From NCBI GenBank assembly GCA_001936135.1, contig CP012817.1, positions 3,906,001 through 3,970,000 on the forward strand: DNA of 64,000 nt, in the 5' to 3' direction. Position 1 is the stretch's first letter, and every line of letters begins with the position of its first letter. The DNA comes from Saccharomycopsis fibuligera x Saccharomycopsis cf. fibuligera. Lineage: Eukaryota; Ascomycota; Saccharomycetes; Ascoideales; Saccharomycopsidaceae. Position numbers and translations under genes: made by a program. The notes under the pieces were generated by a model, which made no database searches, was not told where the DNA came from, and saw only the letters and a list, made by a program, of their open reading frames with translations. Positions 30,512 through 41,652 of the stretch are shown piece by piece.

Positions 30512-31900
30512 ATGGCAGCATCAGTGTCACGAATTCTTATCATTGGCAATTCATATGGTGGCATGTCCGCCTTGAAATCATTCCTCAAGCATACTGAGAC
30601 AGTTACTTCACGAAAATTTGACATCACAGTAATTGATCCACGAGCTGGTTTCATCAACATTATGGCTATGCCAAAGGCTATGCTTGACGTCCAGTTTGCC
30701 AAAGATACATTTGTTGATTTATCACAATATGGCGTCATTTGGGATTCTATACTGCTTCATCATGATGATGTTGATTCCAATAATGGAAAATACAATCAAG
30801 TGTTGAGACAAACTGCTACCAAGGATTTCCATTACGGGAACTACAGTACGAAACATAAGATCAACGGTGATAACGTCAGGTTACACTTTGTGCAGGGCTA
30901 CGTCACCAAGTTGCATGCCAGTAAAGTTGAATATACCACGGGCAAGCTCATCAAGCAGAACACTCCTCGACAATTTTCAACAAACAAAGTGAACCCAAGC
31001 ACCTGCAACAACATCATTGATTTTGACTATTGTATTATGGCTAGTGGTAGGGGCAGAAATTGGCCATTTGATCCAATCGGAGCCAATAGAGAAGAGTTTG
31101 CTCAAGAGATGCAAGCAAGCTTGGATGCACTTGAGAAGGCCAAACATATTTCCGTCATTGGTGGTGGGGCCCTTGGGATTGAAATTGCTGGGGAGGTGAA
31201 GTACCATTATCATGGCGCCAAACAAGTTGAGTTGATTCATCCGCATTCGTCATTGCCTCCTGAACCCCTTGTTCCTGATGAATTCAAGAGTAAGGTCTTG
31301 GACGCTATCAAGGAACAAGATATTGTGGTGAAATTGAACTCTAGAGTGAAGGAAATTGATGGTAAATGGGTTCTTAGTAAAACTAATTCAAGCGATAGTG
31401 AATCTTTGCAAAGTGATTTGCATTACTGGTGCAATTATCATAAAAACAATATCCAGTTTTTGGAAAATGCTGATGAAAAGCTGTTCCCGTGGGTGCGCTC
31501 CCACGCTGACGAAGTTGCGGTGACAGAATTTTTAGAAGTTAAAAAGACTGATACAGAAAGTTACAACCATATTTTTGCCATTGGGGATATCAGCAATTTG
31601 CCTGTACTTAAAACTGCTGGCGGGGCTTTCAGGCAGGGGGAAATCGCCGCTAATAATATTTTTCAGCATATTATCACTGATGGTAATAATGATAAAGCGG
31701 ATTATCAGAGATTCCCATTTAGTGAATGGCCATTGCATGCTATGGTGTTGTTAGTTGGAGGTGACAAGTCAGTGTATAGCCAGGCTGATGGTAATATTAC
31801 GTTGAATGATGACACAATCTTGAAATTGTACAAGGATTACAGAAATTCTAATGTTAACGAAGTTTCTGGCCTCAAAAGGGATCATAAATTAGGAATCTGA
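30512..31900 (+). CDS. AIF/AMID-type FAD-NAD(P)H oxidoreductase, copy B
   Basis: The 462-residue product is read from ATG 30512 (MAASVSRILIIGNSYGG); the frame is open 27 bp further but without an ATG. It carries the same three landmarks as copy A: an N-terminal FAD motif (ILIIGNSYGGMSALK), a mid-protein dinucleotide motif (ISVIGGGALGIEIAGE) and IFAIGDISNLP near the end. The first FAD motif reads GNSYGG, with Asn where copy A has Gly, so the first loop is slightly altered. It is shorter because it lacks copy A's Gln/Ala-rich inserts. The paralogues face away from each other across one spacer, so co-regulation is plausible. Reaction and substrate are not defined by the sequence. Confidence 0.88.
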   Translation: MAASVSRILIIGNSYGGMSALKSFLKHTETVTSRKFDITVIDPRAGFINIMAMPKAMLDVQFAKDTFVDLSQYGVIWDSILLHHDDVDSNNGKYNQVLRQTATKDFHYGNYSTKHKINGDNVRLHFVQGYVTKLHASKVEYTTGKLIKQNTPRQFSTNKVNPSTCNNIIDFDYCIMASGRGRNWPFDPIGANREEFAQEMQASLDALEKAKHISVIGGGALGIEIAGEVKYHYHGAKQVELIHPHSSLPPEPLVPDEFKSKVLDAIKEQDIVVKLNSRVKEIDGKWVLSKTNSSDSESLQSDLHYWCNYHKNNIQFLENADEKLFPWVRSHADEVAVTEFLEVKKTDTESYNHIFAIGDISNLPVLKTAGGAFRQGEIAANNIFQHIITDGNNDKADYQRFPFSEWPLHAMVLLVGGDKSVYSQADGNITLNDDTILKLYKDYRNSNVNEVSGLKRDHKLGI

Positions 31901-32216
31901 AGTTACAGAGGTGGTTAATTGATTCGTTTTCCCTCAATACAATACCAAATTATTGCAGTTTATATGATTACACCGCCAATATATGATATAACGTTGAAAC
32001 CCTTTGTTTATTGTTTTTTGCTGAATTGACCTTGTACGTTTTAATAAAAATTTAGTTAAGGTATCTGCTACTGGCAACACGCCGTAAAACTGTTTATTTT
32101 AATCTAAGTAGCACATTTTGTTTCCGATAAACTATTTATAAAGCTTAAGTCTTTGTTCTATCGCTTGTAAACGGGCTTTTCGAAACATTCAACACTAGGA
32201 GATGGGCAACAAAAAC

Positions 32217-32221
32217 AAAAA
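32217..32221 (-). terminator. Pol III terminator of tRNA-Val
   Basis: Five T on the minus strand directly after the tRNA 3' end, followed by a second T5 run a few bases on. Confidence 0.65.
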
Positions 32222-32222
32222 T

Positions 32223-32296
32223 TGATTTCGCCCAGGATCGAACTGGGGACGTTCTGCGTGTTAAGCAGATGCCATAACCAACTAGACCACGAAACC
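32223..32296 (-). tRNA. tRNA-Val (anticodon AAC)
   Basis: This 74-nt gene has no intron and is nearly identical to the baker's-yeast tRNA-Val(AAC). The acceptor is GGTTTCG, the D arm is TGGTCTAGTTGGTTA, the anticodon loop is TTAACAC, and the T arm contains GTTCGATCC. The first base A will be read as inosine. Confidence 0.96.
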
Positions 32297-32984
32297 ATTA
32301 ATTACCCTGTTTTTAAGAAAAATAAGCTTCTTGCTAAAATTGTATGCTAAATCATGGTAATGTTTGTGGGAAAAAAGAAAAAAATAAAAAAGATAAAAAT
32401 AAAATAGATAAGGCTCCCTGTTTTCTGTAATTTTCTGAGAAGATATGGTACAGCTAATAAACGGCCTATATTGACAAAAAAGTTTGTATTCCAATATAGC
32501 TATATCTTGTTTATAATAATATGGATTTGAGTCCTCTTTATATAGTATTCTAACAAAATAAGGTTGAATGGGGAGTTATAACATAAGCACACGAATGAAT
32601 CACCTAACTCTCACTCCATCATAGCTCCTCTTTTAGGAAGTATTTTTTGCTGCGACACTCCTTGGAAATGTCTATTTAACCAGAAGTGATCGCTATTTAC
32701 CTGTTTGTTGTACTTAATTAATACATTATCGCTTGATCCACCTATCAACCACATTACAGGAAAAAAGTAAAAGTAGTCATGAATAATGTTGTTGCCTAAC
32801 TGTTTTGCGATTGTTGAAAAAATTTTCAACATAACCAAGAATTTACATCGCTGCGTAACATTTCTCCTTTATTTTTACCTGTCAATAGTAACAACAAGAC
32901 ATATTAATACAATAACCATCAAAAGGATATTTCCTTTAGATTTAACAAACAGTGAATTTTATATCAATAGATAGGGATATAGAC

Positions 32985-33133
32985 ACTTAGTATTTGCTTT
33001 ATTCTGTCTGATTATTAATTATATACGGTTCAACCTAATCTTGTTATATATATTTTTCCTTATTTGCTTACGTTAGAACTACATGGCATTTAAATCCAAT
33101 AATCATGGACCCTGAGAAATCAGCATTCCAAAA
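32985..33133 (+). repeat. LTR remnant of the same copia family
   Basis: It shares with the other LTRs the blocks CTGATTATTAATTATATACGG and, at the end, a Gag-start-like segment followed by CAGCATT. The 5' half is not recognisable. It is an old fossil fragment about 700 bp upstream of the 5' end of tRNA-Val. Confidence 0.6.
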
Positions 33134-33586
33134 ATTACTATCACAGTAAAAGATAGGTTTGCAACATATCAAAATTTTTTGGTACTCCATTACGTGCTGT
33201 CAGCAGCTTTTGGCATATTATTTAGGGAATTTTTGCCAACACTTCTCGATCAAGTGCTTGTTCTTGATAGCACGAGCATTATGTAGTAGGTAAGTTGTAT
33301 ACATTAGAGCATTAAAAAAACTTACAGAAAATATTAGAAAAATGCAACAAGCCTGGGTTTCAATCCTTAGAAGCCAAACTCAGGATTTGCCACAATTCAT
33401 TTTTTTACGTTTCTTTATGCACTATTTTTGTTATAACCAATGATAAGTAAGGGTTTTCAGAGTCTTTTCAGTTTAGCTTTCTGGAACAAAAGTTTTATTT
33501 GATATTTTTAAATTTATAGTTTTGTGAAAACCAGAGTTTTTGACAATGGAAAAAATTAATTTTGTCTGTGCAAAGGAAAAAATGTT

Positions 33587-33588
<2 letters not shown>

Positions 33589-33619
<31 letters not shown>
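33589..33619. repeat. 31-bp A homopolymer
   Basis: An uninterrupted run of A in the tRNA-Val/SEC2 spacer. Similar long runs occur at 41022-41077 (A, interrupted) and 63582-63613 (T). Confidence 0.95.
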
Positions 33620-33621
<2 letters not shown>

Positions 33622-34609
33622 ACAGAATGTCACGAGGAGCGTCATAAGACAAAAAGTTTCACTATTTCATTCTGTTGCTTAATTTTTCAGTTTAAGTTTA
33701 ATGCATATCAACCGTTATTGATTGTGCCTTTAAAACTTCATCTTCCAGAAATGGGGATTAAGTATTAATATAGCCATTCATTTGTCCAGCATATTTTACG
33801 GTTCGCTTGCTAATTCGTTCTACTCTTCTACATCTCCTTTTTTTACGTAATACCAGCTTTAGGAGAAATTGTACATGCCAGTTTGTACAGCGGGAAAGAT
33901 GAAACCTTCATTCAATGAGTAGTATCCTTGGAAAGCCTCCAAGATTTCGATCGTATGCTGTGACACAGATGAAACCATACTTTTTCTATCGGCAAGGCGT
34001 GTACTGTTCCACTAGCAGGATCATGGCTTTTGCCCTGGGGTTTCACTATAACGATTATGCTACTCCATGATACTTCAAACAATGCAAATCATGGATCCGA
34101 CGCGTATATAGCGCCTTTGTTATAATAATGCCAAAGCATAGTAATTTGTTGGATGGTAATTTGAGGGTGAATACTTAAAGTTTGCTGATTATTATTTAAT
34201 GAAAAATGCTTAATAACGCACATTTATGCATATACATACATAAATGTGTTAAGCTGCAGAGCCGTATTCTCGTATTCACTTTTCTCATACAACTTACATT
34301 ATTATACTACACTGCTATACTGTGATATTTACATTACTAAATTGCATAAGTGCTCATCATGAAACTGCAAGGGGTTTTGTCAAGATCTAGTTTACGGCAG
34401 TGGTGCTCCACATATAATGATGAGATGTATATATATCACAATGCCTAGCCTAGTCTTGAAGAACATTGCTAGGAATTAAATAATCTCAACATCCGCATTT
34501 CTATATAATTATTCTATTGTCCTCCCCCAAATACTGCTTCTGCCTTCTGCCTTGTGTTACTGTGCCAAGTATAATAGGAATATTCTACTAATAATACTAA
34601 CATACAACA

Positions 34610-36721
34610 ATGGCTGCTGCTATTGACTTCCGCGTGCAAAGCGACGCCCTTATTAATGAGTTTGAAGAACTTAAGTTGACGCTTGAGGCTCAAATTGCTC
34701 AAAATAATGAGTTGATAATGTACAAAGAAAAATACCAGGACCTTGTCTTGGATTTCAACGATATCAACAGCGAATACGATGCCTTAATCAAGAAAGATGT
34801 TCAGATAGCTCAAGAGTTACACCAGTTGAGAAACGAAACAGAGACGTTGTCTAGTGAATTATTCAATGAGGCCAATAAGATGGTCAGTATTGAAAGAGCT
34901 AAGACCCACAAGTACAGCCAAGAGGCAAAACTTTTGAAAAATGAAATCAATGAACAGAAACTTATCATGAAAATGTATGAGCATCAACTACAGTCTTTGA
35001 AAGAAACAGTTGCTCAACTTCAAAATGAAAACAACGATATGAGATTAAAGATTGAAAAGGCCGGTTTTGCTTCTCCATTCATCCACAATGATGACAATAC
35101 TTATGTCAACGAAGACCACAACAAAAAGTTATTGGCAAATATTTTGTTTACTCCCACAGTACAAGCCCTCAGACACGATTTGAGGTTTTATCATAGCTTC
35201 ATTGATTACGTTCATGCTAACCAGTTGCTCTTTAATACCAAGGCTCAACCAGAATACAAAGATGCTTACTTTTTTAAACGGTTGTTGGTGGAAGATATTG
35301 ATCCAACTTTGAACTTGGAAACCGCTCAAACATTAACTTTTTTTCAGAAGAAGAACCTTTATAACTCGGTGCTTAACCAAGCTATCCGCATTGAACCATT
35401 CTCCAGCTCTAATGATAAATTAGTGAAGAGAGCCAAAGTTGGCAGTCTTAGCTCTAGTGACAATCTTCAGAATAATGTCATTTTTATGTCTAAAAAATGC
35501 TGCTCCTTGTGCAGTGAGGACAGAAATGATACGTTGGAGCATGCTCGACTTTACTCTTTGAAAACAATTCCAAGCAAAAAATCATCACCAAGCTTGACTT
35601 CTAGAATGTTTATGGCTAATGTTGACCCAATCTCTAATATTGAGTTACCATTATGTAACTATTGCTTATCTAGAGTTAGAGCTGTTTGTGACTTAATTGG
35701 ATTCCTAAACTCTATTCAAAAAGGGGTGATCCATATATCAAAAGAAGACAAAGTTTCAGAAAAAAGAATTTACCTTGAGTTGAATAGACACAGATCCAAG
35801 TTGTTTTGGAACAGAGTTGGGGTAGCTCACTTCGACACTTTATTTATTGAAAATACCTCATTTTCTGAGAAGCAATTAGATATTGAGTACACATTTAGTC
35901 AACTAAGCATGTCTCCAGAATTATCAAGAAACTCTTCTCCAAACATTTCTGTTTCCAGACTCTCATCACCAGCACTTTCATCTCCAGAGCTCGATTCTCC
36001 ATTGGGTGGCTATAAAACTGAGATTTCATCAGCTTCTTCAAGTCCAATAATCATGAAAGACTATGGTAAATGCGTTTACCACGATCACTCTGCAATTAGT
36101 GATACTGACTCTGAATCCCTGAAGGACTTTGAAATAGTATCTAGAAATGTTAATCAGATTGATGTTGATCCAAAACCCTTGAACTTTGAACCATCTACAA
36201 TTCAGAAAGCTATTGCGCAGTCTTCTGCTAAAGAGGAACAGAAACCAACACAGTTGACTAATTTGTTGAAAGTTGCAAAACCGGCCACTGCCACAGCTGT
36301 TCCTGCTGCTTTAACTGAAAACAAGCATACATCACCAGCTTTAAAAGTTTCTCCGATAATCGAAGCAAAAGTTTGCAATTCACCATCAAATATTGAGCTC
36401 AAGTGCGCCTCTCCAATAATTGTTAACCCAAACAATATTCTTGCCACCCCAAAAGCTATTCCAGCAGAGATAGAAACTCTTCTTTCTGAAAAATGCGACA
36501 CAGTTGAGTTGGGAGATATTAAATTGGGCGATATTTTCCAATTTGATGAATTATTAAAGGAAAGTGAAGTTTTTGGTGCTTTAACTAATGAGGCTGTTGA
36601 AAATGCTGAAAATCTGACTGCAGATTCTGAAAATGTTGTTAAAGACATTGCTGTTGCTGATTCCAAAGAAAAATGTACTTCTGTTGTCGAAATAGAGCAA
36701 TTCTCGGATATCACCTTATAA
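34610..36721 (+). CDS. SEC2: Sec2-type Rab GEF for Sec4
   Basis: The 703-residue product starts at ATG 34610. A long coiled coil fills about residues 15-150 and contains the signature SSELFNEANKMVSIERAK, corresponding to SLFDEANNMVADARME in the nucleotide-exchange domain of yeast Sec2. A conserved fungal-Sec2 region follows with paired Cys motifs (KKCCSLCSED and LPLCNYCLSRVRAVCDL), then a Ser/Pro-rich and acidic C-terminal part. Sec2 activates the Rab GTPase Sec4 on secretory vesicles, driving polarised exocytosis at bud and hyphal tips. SP motifs in the Ser-rich part (for example SSPALSSPELDSPL) are plausible kinase sites. Its downstream neighbour PIM1 lies on the same strand 522 bp away. 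The family call is good, though it rests on motifs rather than end-to-end identity. Confidence 0.8.
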   Translation: MAAAIDFRVQSDALINEFEELKLTLEAQIAQNNELIMYKEKYQDLVLDFNDINSEYDALIKKDVQIAQELHQLRNETETLSSELFNEANKMVSIERAKTHKYSQEAKLLKNEINEQKLIMKMYEHQLQSLKETVAQLQNENNDMRLKIEKAGFASPFIHNDDNTYVNEDHNKKLLANILFTPTVQALRHDLRFYHSFIDYVHANQLLFNTKAQPEYKDAYFFKRLLVEDIDPTLNLETAQTLTFFQKKNLYNSVLNQAIRIEPFSSSNDKLVKRAKVGSLSSSDNLQNNVIFMSKKCCSLCSEDRNDTLEHARLYSLKTIPSKKSSPSLTSRMFMANVDPISNIELPLCNYCLSRVRAVCDLIGFLNSIQKGVIHISKEDKVSEKRIYLELNRHRSKLFWNRVGVAHFDTLFIENTSFSEKQLDIEYTFSQLSMSPELSRNSSPNISVSRLSSPALSSPELDSPLGGYKTEISSASSSPIIMKDYGKCVYHDHSAISDTDSESLKDFEIVSRNVNQIDVDPKPLNFEPSTIQKAIAQSSAKEEQKPTQLTNLLKVAKPATATAVPAALTENKHTSPALKVSPIIEAKVCNSPSNIELKCASPIIVNPNNILATPKAIPAEIETLLSEKCDTVELGDIKLGDIFQFDELLKESEVFGALTNEAVENAENLTADSENVVKDIAVADSKEKCTSVVEIEQFSDITL

Positions 36722-37243
36722 TTCAAGTGTACTTACTACAGTCCTTAGGAGTTTTTGATAAGCTCTTTTAAGTTGCGTTATTATTTCAGTTCTTTTTCCA
36801 TACTTTTGTTTTTATTTATTTTTCCATTACTTTAAACTCCATTTGCTGTTTTACATTTTTTGCTAATCTTGCCCGTTATAGAAAATTATAGATACTCGCT
36901 ACAAGATATTTCCTAAGACACCAATTTGAGTTGCGTATACTTGATAAAATCTATAGTGCTCACCAAGCCTGACCGCTTCTCCTCTTCAATAAGCTCCACC
37001 CCGGGCCATATACTGGTGGGTTGTCGATGTTGAGAATTGTGCGTGGGCTGTCGAAATTCACATTTACCCGGCAGATATCGGGGCATCCGGCGGACGAGGG
37101 TTAGTCGCCACTACGGATTTATTTTCAATATCTCCATCGCCATCTGCTTCACCTTGAGCATCAAGAGACCATTAATAATCTCTAAGCATACACTAGCCAA
37201 GTCCACCCATACTACCATTACAATATACCATACCATCCCCAGC
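36722..37243. other. Intergenic, SEC2 3' end / PIM1 promoter
   Basis: This 522-bp stretch is T-rich after the SEC2 stop. The last 200 bp before the chosen PIM1 start are open in the PIM1 frame but contain no ATG. No RNA or other gene is seen. Confidence 0.5.
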
Positions 37244-40200
37244 ATGCTAAGCGGTTGCTCAAAGAGAACAGCCGCCATCAGGTGCTTGAATCCAACAGGC
37301 GGCTATTCCAGAATAGCTGCCCACTGTAATACTACCTCAACTACTATCGGTGCCATTAGAGCTGCATCGACAGTGTCGGCTAAATCGTTCTTGCTGAAGA
37401 CTCAACTCAATAAGCATCTTAACAGTCAGTCATTCAAGAAGTATGCTGAAGACGCTCTTCGTTATTTGAATTCAGACTACAATCATGATCTGAAAGTAGT
37501 GACGAAGATTGATTTCTTAGATAATTCGCATTTATTGAATCACAAATTGAAGTTGGATGAGAAGATCTCCAATCCAGTGAAAGACAATGAAACTACCAAG
37601 GAAAAAGACGAGAAACAACAAGATAATGATAAAGAATCTGAGATTGAAAAAGATAAGAAAGATGATACTGAAAATGGCGAAAATGTTGATAAGTCGGAGA
37701 GCAATAAAGTCCCTTCCAGCAATGGCAAATCTTCATCAGCAGCTACTCCCCCATCTTCGGGTGGCAATGGTGCAAGTGATGGCGGTGAAGATGATGGGCC
37801 TAAAAACAACTCTAATAAGCCAACATCTTCCAATGGTTTACCTGAAATTTATCCTCAAATTATGGCACTACCAATCAGCCGTCGTCCATTGTTCCCGGGA
37901 TTCTACAAAGCAGTGGTAATTTCTGATCCATCGGTAATGAAAGCAGTCAAAGAAATGTTAGACAAGAGGCAACCATATGTGGCTGCATTTTTGTTCAAAG
38001 ACGAAAATGCTGAGGCTGATGTGATCACCAGCACGGATGAAATTTATCCAGTGGGCGTGTTTGGCCAAATCACTAGTGTTTTCCCATCAAAGGATGAAAA
38101 GACTAATGTTGAAACCATGACTGCATTGATTTACCCACACAAGAGAATTAGTATTGACAAATTAACTCCGCCAAAATCTGAAGAAGAAATTGAAGCTTAC
38201 AAAACCGAGCGTGTCAAGACTTTTGAAGGTGATGTGATCAAGGAGCTTGAGCATGAAGGTAAGAAATTCACTCAAAGTACTACTTTATCAGAAAATAATG
38301 CTGAATTTGCTGAATCTGATGCAAAGAATTCTGAGGAAACTGAACTTTCCAAGAGTGACGAAGAAGCTAAGCTAAAGGTCGAAGAACAAAATACTCAATT
38401 TTTGAAAGAGAAAGAACTTCGCATTTTAGAGAAAATGGATGATGAAGAAGCTTTAAATCCAACTGTTTTCTTAAAAAATCACTCTGTCTCATTGGTAGAT
38501 GTTACACCATTAGAAGATGAAGCTTTTGATAAGAAATCTCCAGTCATTACTGCTTTGACTTCAGAAATTTTGAAGGTCTTTAAGGAGATCTCTCAGTTAA
38601 ACACAATGTTTAGAGAACAGATTGCTACCTTCAGTGCATCTATTCAATCAGCCACCACCAACATTTTTGAGGAACCTGCCAGATTAGCGGATTTTGCCGC
38701 TGCAGTTTCTGCTGGCGAAGAAAAGGAACTTCAAGAAATTTTGGACTCTTTAAATATTGAGCAAAGATTGAAAAAATCATTGATTGTTCTCAAAAAAGAA
38801 CTTATGAATGCTGAATTGCAGAACAAAATATCCAAAGATGTTGAAAGCAAAATTCAAAAGAGACAACGGGAATACTATTTGATGGAACAACTTAAGGGCA
38901 TTAAACGTGAATTGGGTATTGACGATGGTCGTGACAAATTGATTGAAACGTTCAAGAAAAGAGTGGAAAAATTGAGTCTTCCAGAAAATGTTGAAAAGAT
39001 TTTTAATGACGAAATTACCAAGTTGTCAACTTTGGAAACTGCTATGTCTGAATTCAGTGTGGTCAGAAATTATTTGGATTGGATAACGCAATTGCCATGG
39101 GGAATCAAATCAAAGGAAAGATACAATATTCCTCAAGCATTGAAGATTTTAAACGAAGATCATTATGGCTTGAAAGATGTTAAGGATCGTATTTTAGAAT
39201 TCATTGCCGTTGGTAAGTTGTTGGGCAAAGTAGACGGTAAAATCTTATGCTTTGTCGGTCCACCAGGTGTTGGTAAAACTTCCATTGCCAAATCTATTGC
39301 TAGAGCTTTGGACAGAAAATATTTCAGATTTTCTGTTGGTGGTATGACTGATGTGGCTGAAATTAAAGGTCATAGAAGAACTTATATTGGCGCTTTGCCA
39401 GGTAGAATTGTTCAAGGTTTAAAGAAAGCTCAAACTGAAAACCCGTTGATTTTGATTGATGAAATTGATAAGATTGGTTTTGCAGGGGTCCATGGTGATC
39501 CTTCTGCAGCTTTGCTCGAATTGCTTGACCCAGAACAGAATAATTCTTTCTTGGACAACTATTTAGATATACCAATTGATTTGTCTAAAGTGTTGTTTGT
39601 TTGTACTGCCAATACTTTGGACACTATTCCAAGACCATTGCTTGACAGAATGGAAATCATTGAATTGTCTGGTTATGTTGCTGATGAAAAAGTCAAAATT
39701 GCTGAAAATTACTTGATACCGCAAGCAAAAGAAAAAAGTGGGTTGAAAGAAGCCAACGTGGAGTTGACCGATGAAGGCATTGCCGCTTTGATTAAGAACT
39801 ACTGTAGGGAAAGTGGGGTGAGAAACTTGAAGAAACAAATTGAAAAAGTTTACAGAAAGGCGGCTTTGAAGATTGTGAAAGATATTGATAATGATGTTGT
39901 TGAAGAGGATGGTGAAAAGAAAGATTTGAAAGAAGCTAAAAGTAAAGCGGAAGCAGAACAAAAAGAGACTGCTAACGGTGAAACAGAGAAGAAGCTTTCT
40001 ACTGATCAATCATCATCTACCACTGCCTCCTCTGAATCAAGTAAGGATTCAAACAGCAGTGATGATAAGACCGTCACTGCTGCTAAATCTTCAATAAAAA
40101 ACGTAAACGAAAAAGTTCAAAGAGACGAAACGGGTGCTGTAGTGGAAGATGGCGTTTCTAAGAAAGACCAAGTTGTCATTCCTGACAGACTCAAAATCAC

Positions 40201-40915
40201 TATTGCTCCAGACAACTTGAAAGAATATATTGGTCCAGCCGTCTTTACATCTGATCGTTTATACGAAACCACCCCACCTGGGGTTGTAATGGGTTTAGCA
40301 TGGACCAGTATGGGTGGCACTGCATTATATGTTGAATCAGTCTTGAATCATCCAATCAATGAATATTCTCATGCTCATTTGGAAAGAACTGGTCAATTAG
40401 GTGATGTGATGAAAGAATCTTCTACAATTGCTTATTCCTTTGCCAAGATGTTTTTAGCTAAAAGATATCCAAAGAATAGATTTTTTGAAAAAGCGTCTAT
40501 TCATTTACACTGTCCTGAAGGTGCAGTTCCTAAAGATGGTCCAAGTGCTGGTGTTACCATGGCTAGCAGTTTCTTAAGTTTGGCATTGAACAAACCATTA
40601 GCTCCAACTGTAGCCATGACTGGTGAGATAACCTTGACTGGCAAAGTATTAAAGATTGGTGGGTTGAAGGAGAAAACTATTGCTGCTAAGAGATCTGGTG
40701 CTAAAACTGTTATTTTCCCTAAGGATAACTTGCCAGATTGGATTGAATTACCTGAAAACATCAAGGAAGGCTTGGAATACTTGCCAGCTGAGTGGTATGA
40801 TCAAATTTTCGAAAAATTGTTTCCTGAAGTAAATGAGAAGACAGGAAATAATGTTTGGAAGAGAGAGTTTGATGATATTGACAAGAAGGAAAAATCAAAA
40901 AAAGAAGATAAATGA
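37244..40915 (+). CDS. PIM1: Mitochondrial Lon protease (Pim1)
   Basis: The 1223-residue product is read from ATG 37244. The first 50 residues (MLSGCSKRTAAIRCL...) are rich in Arg/Ser/Thr and lack acids, as in a mitochondrial presequence. A Lys/Glu/Asp-rich linker follows, then the Lon N-terminal substrate-binding domain (from about residue 205, LPISRRPLFPGFYKAV). The AAA+ module has Walker A GPPGVGKT at 672-679 and Walker B-type LILIDEIDKIG. After an acidic insert of about 90 residues comes the protease domain with catalytic Ser1101 in KDGPSAGVTM and Lys1144 in GGLKEKT, spaced 43 residues apart as in bacterial Lon. It degrades misfolded matrix proteins and is needed for mtDNA maintenance. 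It is somewhat longer than baker's-yeast Pim1 (1133) because of the linkers. Confidence 0.96.
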   Translation: MLSGCSKRTAAIRCLNPTGGYSRIAAHCNTTSTTIGAIRAASTVSAKSFLLKTQLNKHLNSQSFKKYAEDALRYLNSDYNHDLKVVTKIDFLDNSHLLNHKLKLDEKISNPVKDNETTKEKDEKQQDNDKESEIEKDKKDDTENGENVDKSESNKVPSSNGKSSSAATPPSSGGNGASDGGEDDGPKNNSNKPTSSNGLPEIYPQIMALPISRRPLFPGFYKAVVISDPSVMKAVKEMLDKRQPYVAAFLFKDENAEADVITSTDEIYPVGVFGQITSVFPSKDEKTNVETMTALIYPHKRISIDKLTPPKSEEEIEAYKTERVKTFEGDVIKELEHEGKKFTQSTTLSENNAEFAESDAKNSEETELSKSDEEAKLKVEEQNTQFLKEKELRILEKMDDEEALNPTVFLKNHSVSLVDVTPLEDEAFDKKSPVITALTSEILKVFKEISQLNTMFREQIATFSASIQSATTNIFEEPARLADFAAAVSAGEEKELQEILDSLNIEQRLKKSLIVLKKELMNAELQNKISKDVESKIQKRQREYYLMEQLKGIKRELGIDDGRDKLIETFKKRVEKLSLPENVEKIFNDEITKLSTLETAMSEFSVVRNYLDWITQLPWGIKSKERYNIPQALKILNEDHYGLKDVKDRILEFIAVGKLLGKVDGKILCFVGPPGVGKTSIAKSIARALDRKYFRFSVGGMTDVAEIKGHRRTYIGALPGRIVQGLKKAQTENPLILIDEIDKIGFAGVHGDPSAALLELLDPEQNNSFLDNYLDIPIDLSKVLFVCTANTLDTIPRPLLDRMEIIELSGYVADEKVKIAENYLIPQAKEKSGLKEANVELTDEGIAALIKNYCRESGVRNLKKQIEKVYRKAALKIVKDIDNDVVEEDGEKKDLKEAKSKAEAEQKETANGETEKKLSTDQSSSTTASSESSKDSNSSDDKTVTAAKSSIKNVNEKVQRDETGAVVEDGVSKKDQVVIPDRLKITIAPDNLKEYIGPAVFTSDRLYETTPPGVVMGLAWTSMGGTALYVESVLNHPINEYSHAHLERTGQLGDVMKESSTIAYSFAKMFLAKRYPKNRFFEKASIHLHCPEGAVPKDGPSAGVTMASSFLSLALNKPLAPTVAMTGEITLTGKVLKIGGLKEKTIAAKRSGAKTVIFPKDNLPDWIELPENIKEGLEYLPAEWYDQIFEKLFPEVNEKTGNNVWKREFDDIDKKEKSKKEDK

Positions 40916-41044
40916 TTATTTTCTTTAAAGGACACAAATAATTGGCCGGACTCATTCGAAAGAAAAAAAATTCAAAACATTAATCTGAAAACAATTTTAG
41001 AAAAAGACTTTCAAAAAACTAAAAAAACAAAAAAAAAAAAAAAA

Positions 41045-41080
<36 letters not shown>

Positions 41081-41652
41081 CGAAGAAAAAGAGATTCAAG
41101 AGTAGCATTGTCTGCTCAATTCTAATATTCTTCTTGTACATATCGCATATTATTATTATCATTATTATTATTATTTTTTTTTTTTTTTTATGTTAAACTT
41201 GAATATTAATTGATTCAATTGAAACGGTGGACCATGATTACGTTCACGCATTTTTGAAAAAAAGCTTGTACTTGACTTTATATAATTGTAGATCGCTTTA
41301 TTTTTCTTAAAAATTAATATTTAAACTCTCAATCTAGCCGCATTCTATGTCTATTTACAGTTTATTATTTACGGGGTCAGCATACTGGCCCATATATGTT
41401 GATTCTGTAGCACGAAACCAAATGAACTCTTTAGGACATTGTGGTATATTAAATAGCTACAAGAGTAAGGCATCATGAAAAGATAGATCAATATGCAAGC
41501 GTATGTATTGACAAAAAAAAAAGTAGTAAAGCATCGTAAATTAATATTCAAAAAAAAAAAAAAAAAAAAAAAAAAGCAACGTAAAATAAAAAAAATGATG
41601 TATCATTAGTAACCAAATCGAGCATTTAAAAAAACTAAAAGCACACAGTTAC
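40916..41652. other. Intergenic, PIM1 / GLN4 3' ends, A/T-tract rich
   Basis: This 737-bp spacer between convergent genes has an interrupted A tract at about 41010-41077, ATT repeats with a T run near 41150-41190, and an A run at about 41550-41574. No gene is recognisable. Confidence 0.6.

Larger units (their letters stand above)
31901..34609. other. Gene-poor stretch with tRNA-Val and LTR remnant (2.7 kb)
   Basis: Apart from tRNA-Val (32223-32296), an LTR remnant (about 32985-33133) and a 31-bp A run (33589-33619), I see no gene. Short open frames in it have no family features. The last 600 bp are probably the SEC2 promoter. Confidence 0.5.

Noticed and set aside
37037-37243. Upstream extension of PIM1
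   Set aside because: The frame is open but lacks an ATG; the first ATG (37244) begins a good mitochondrial presequence.
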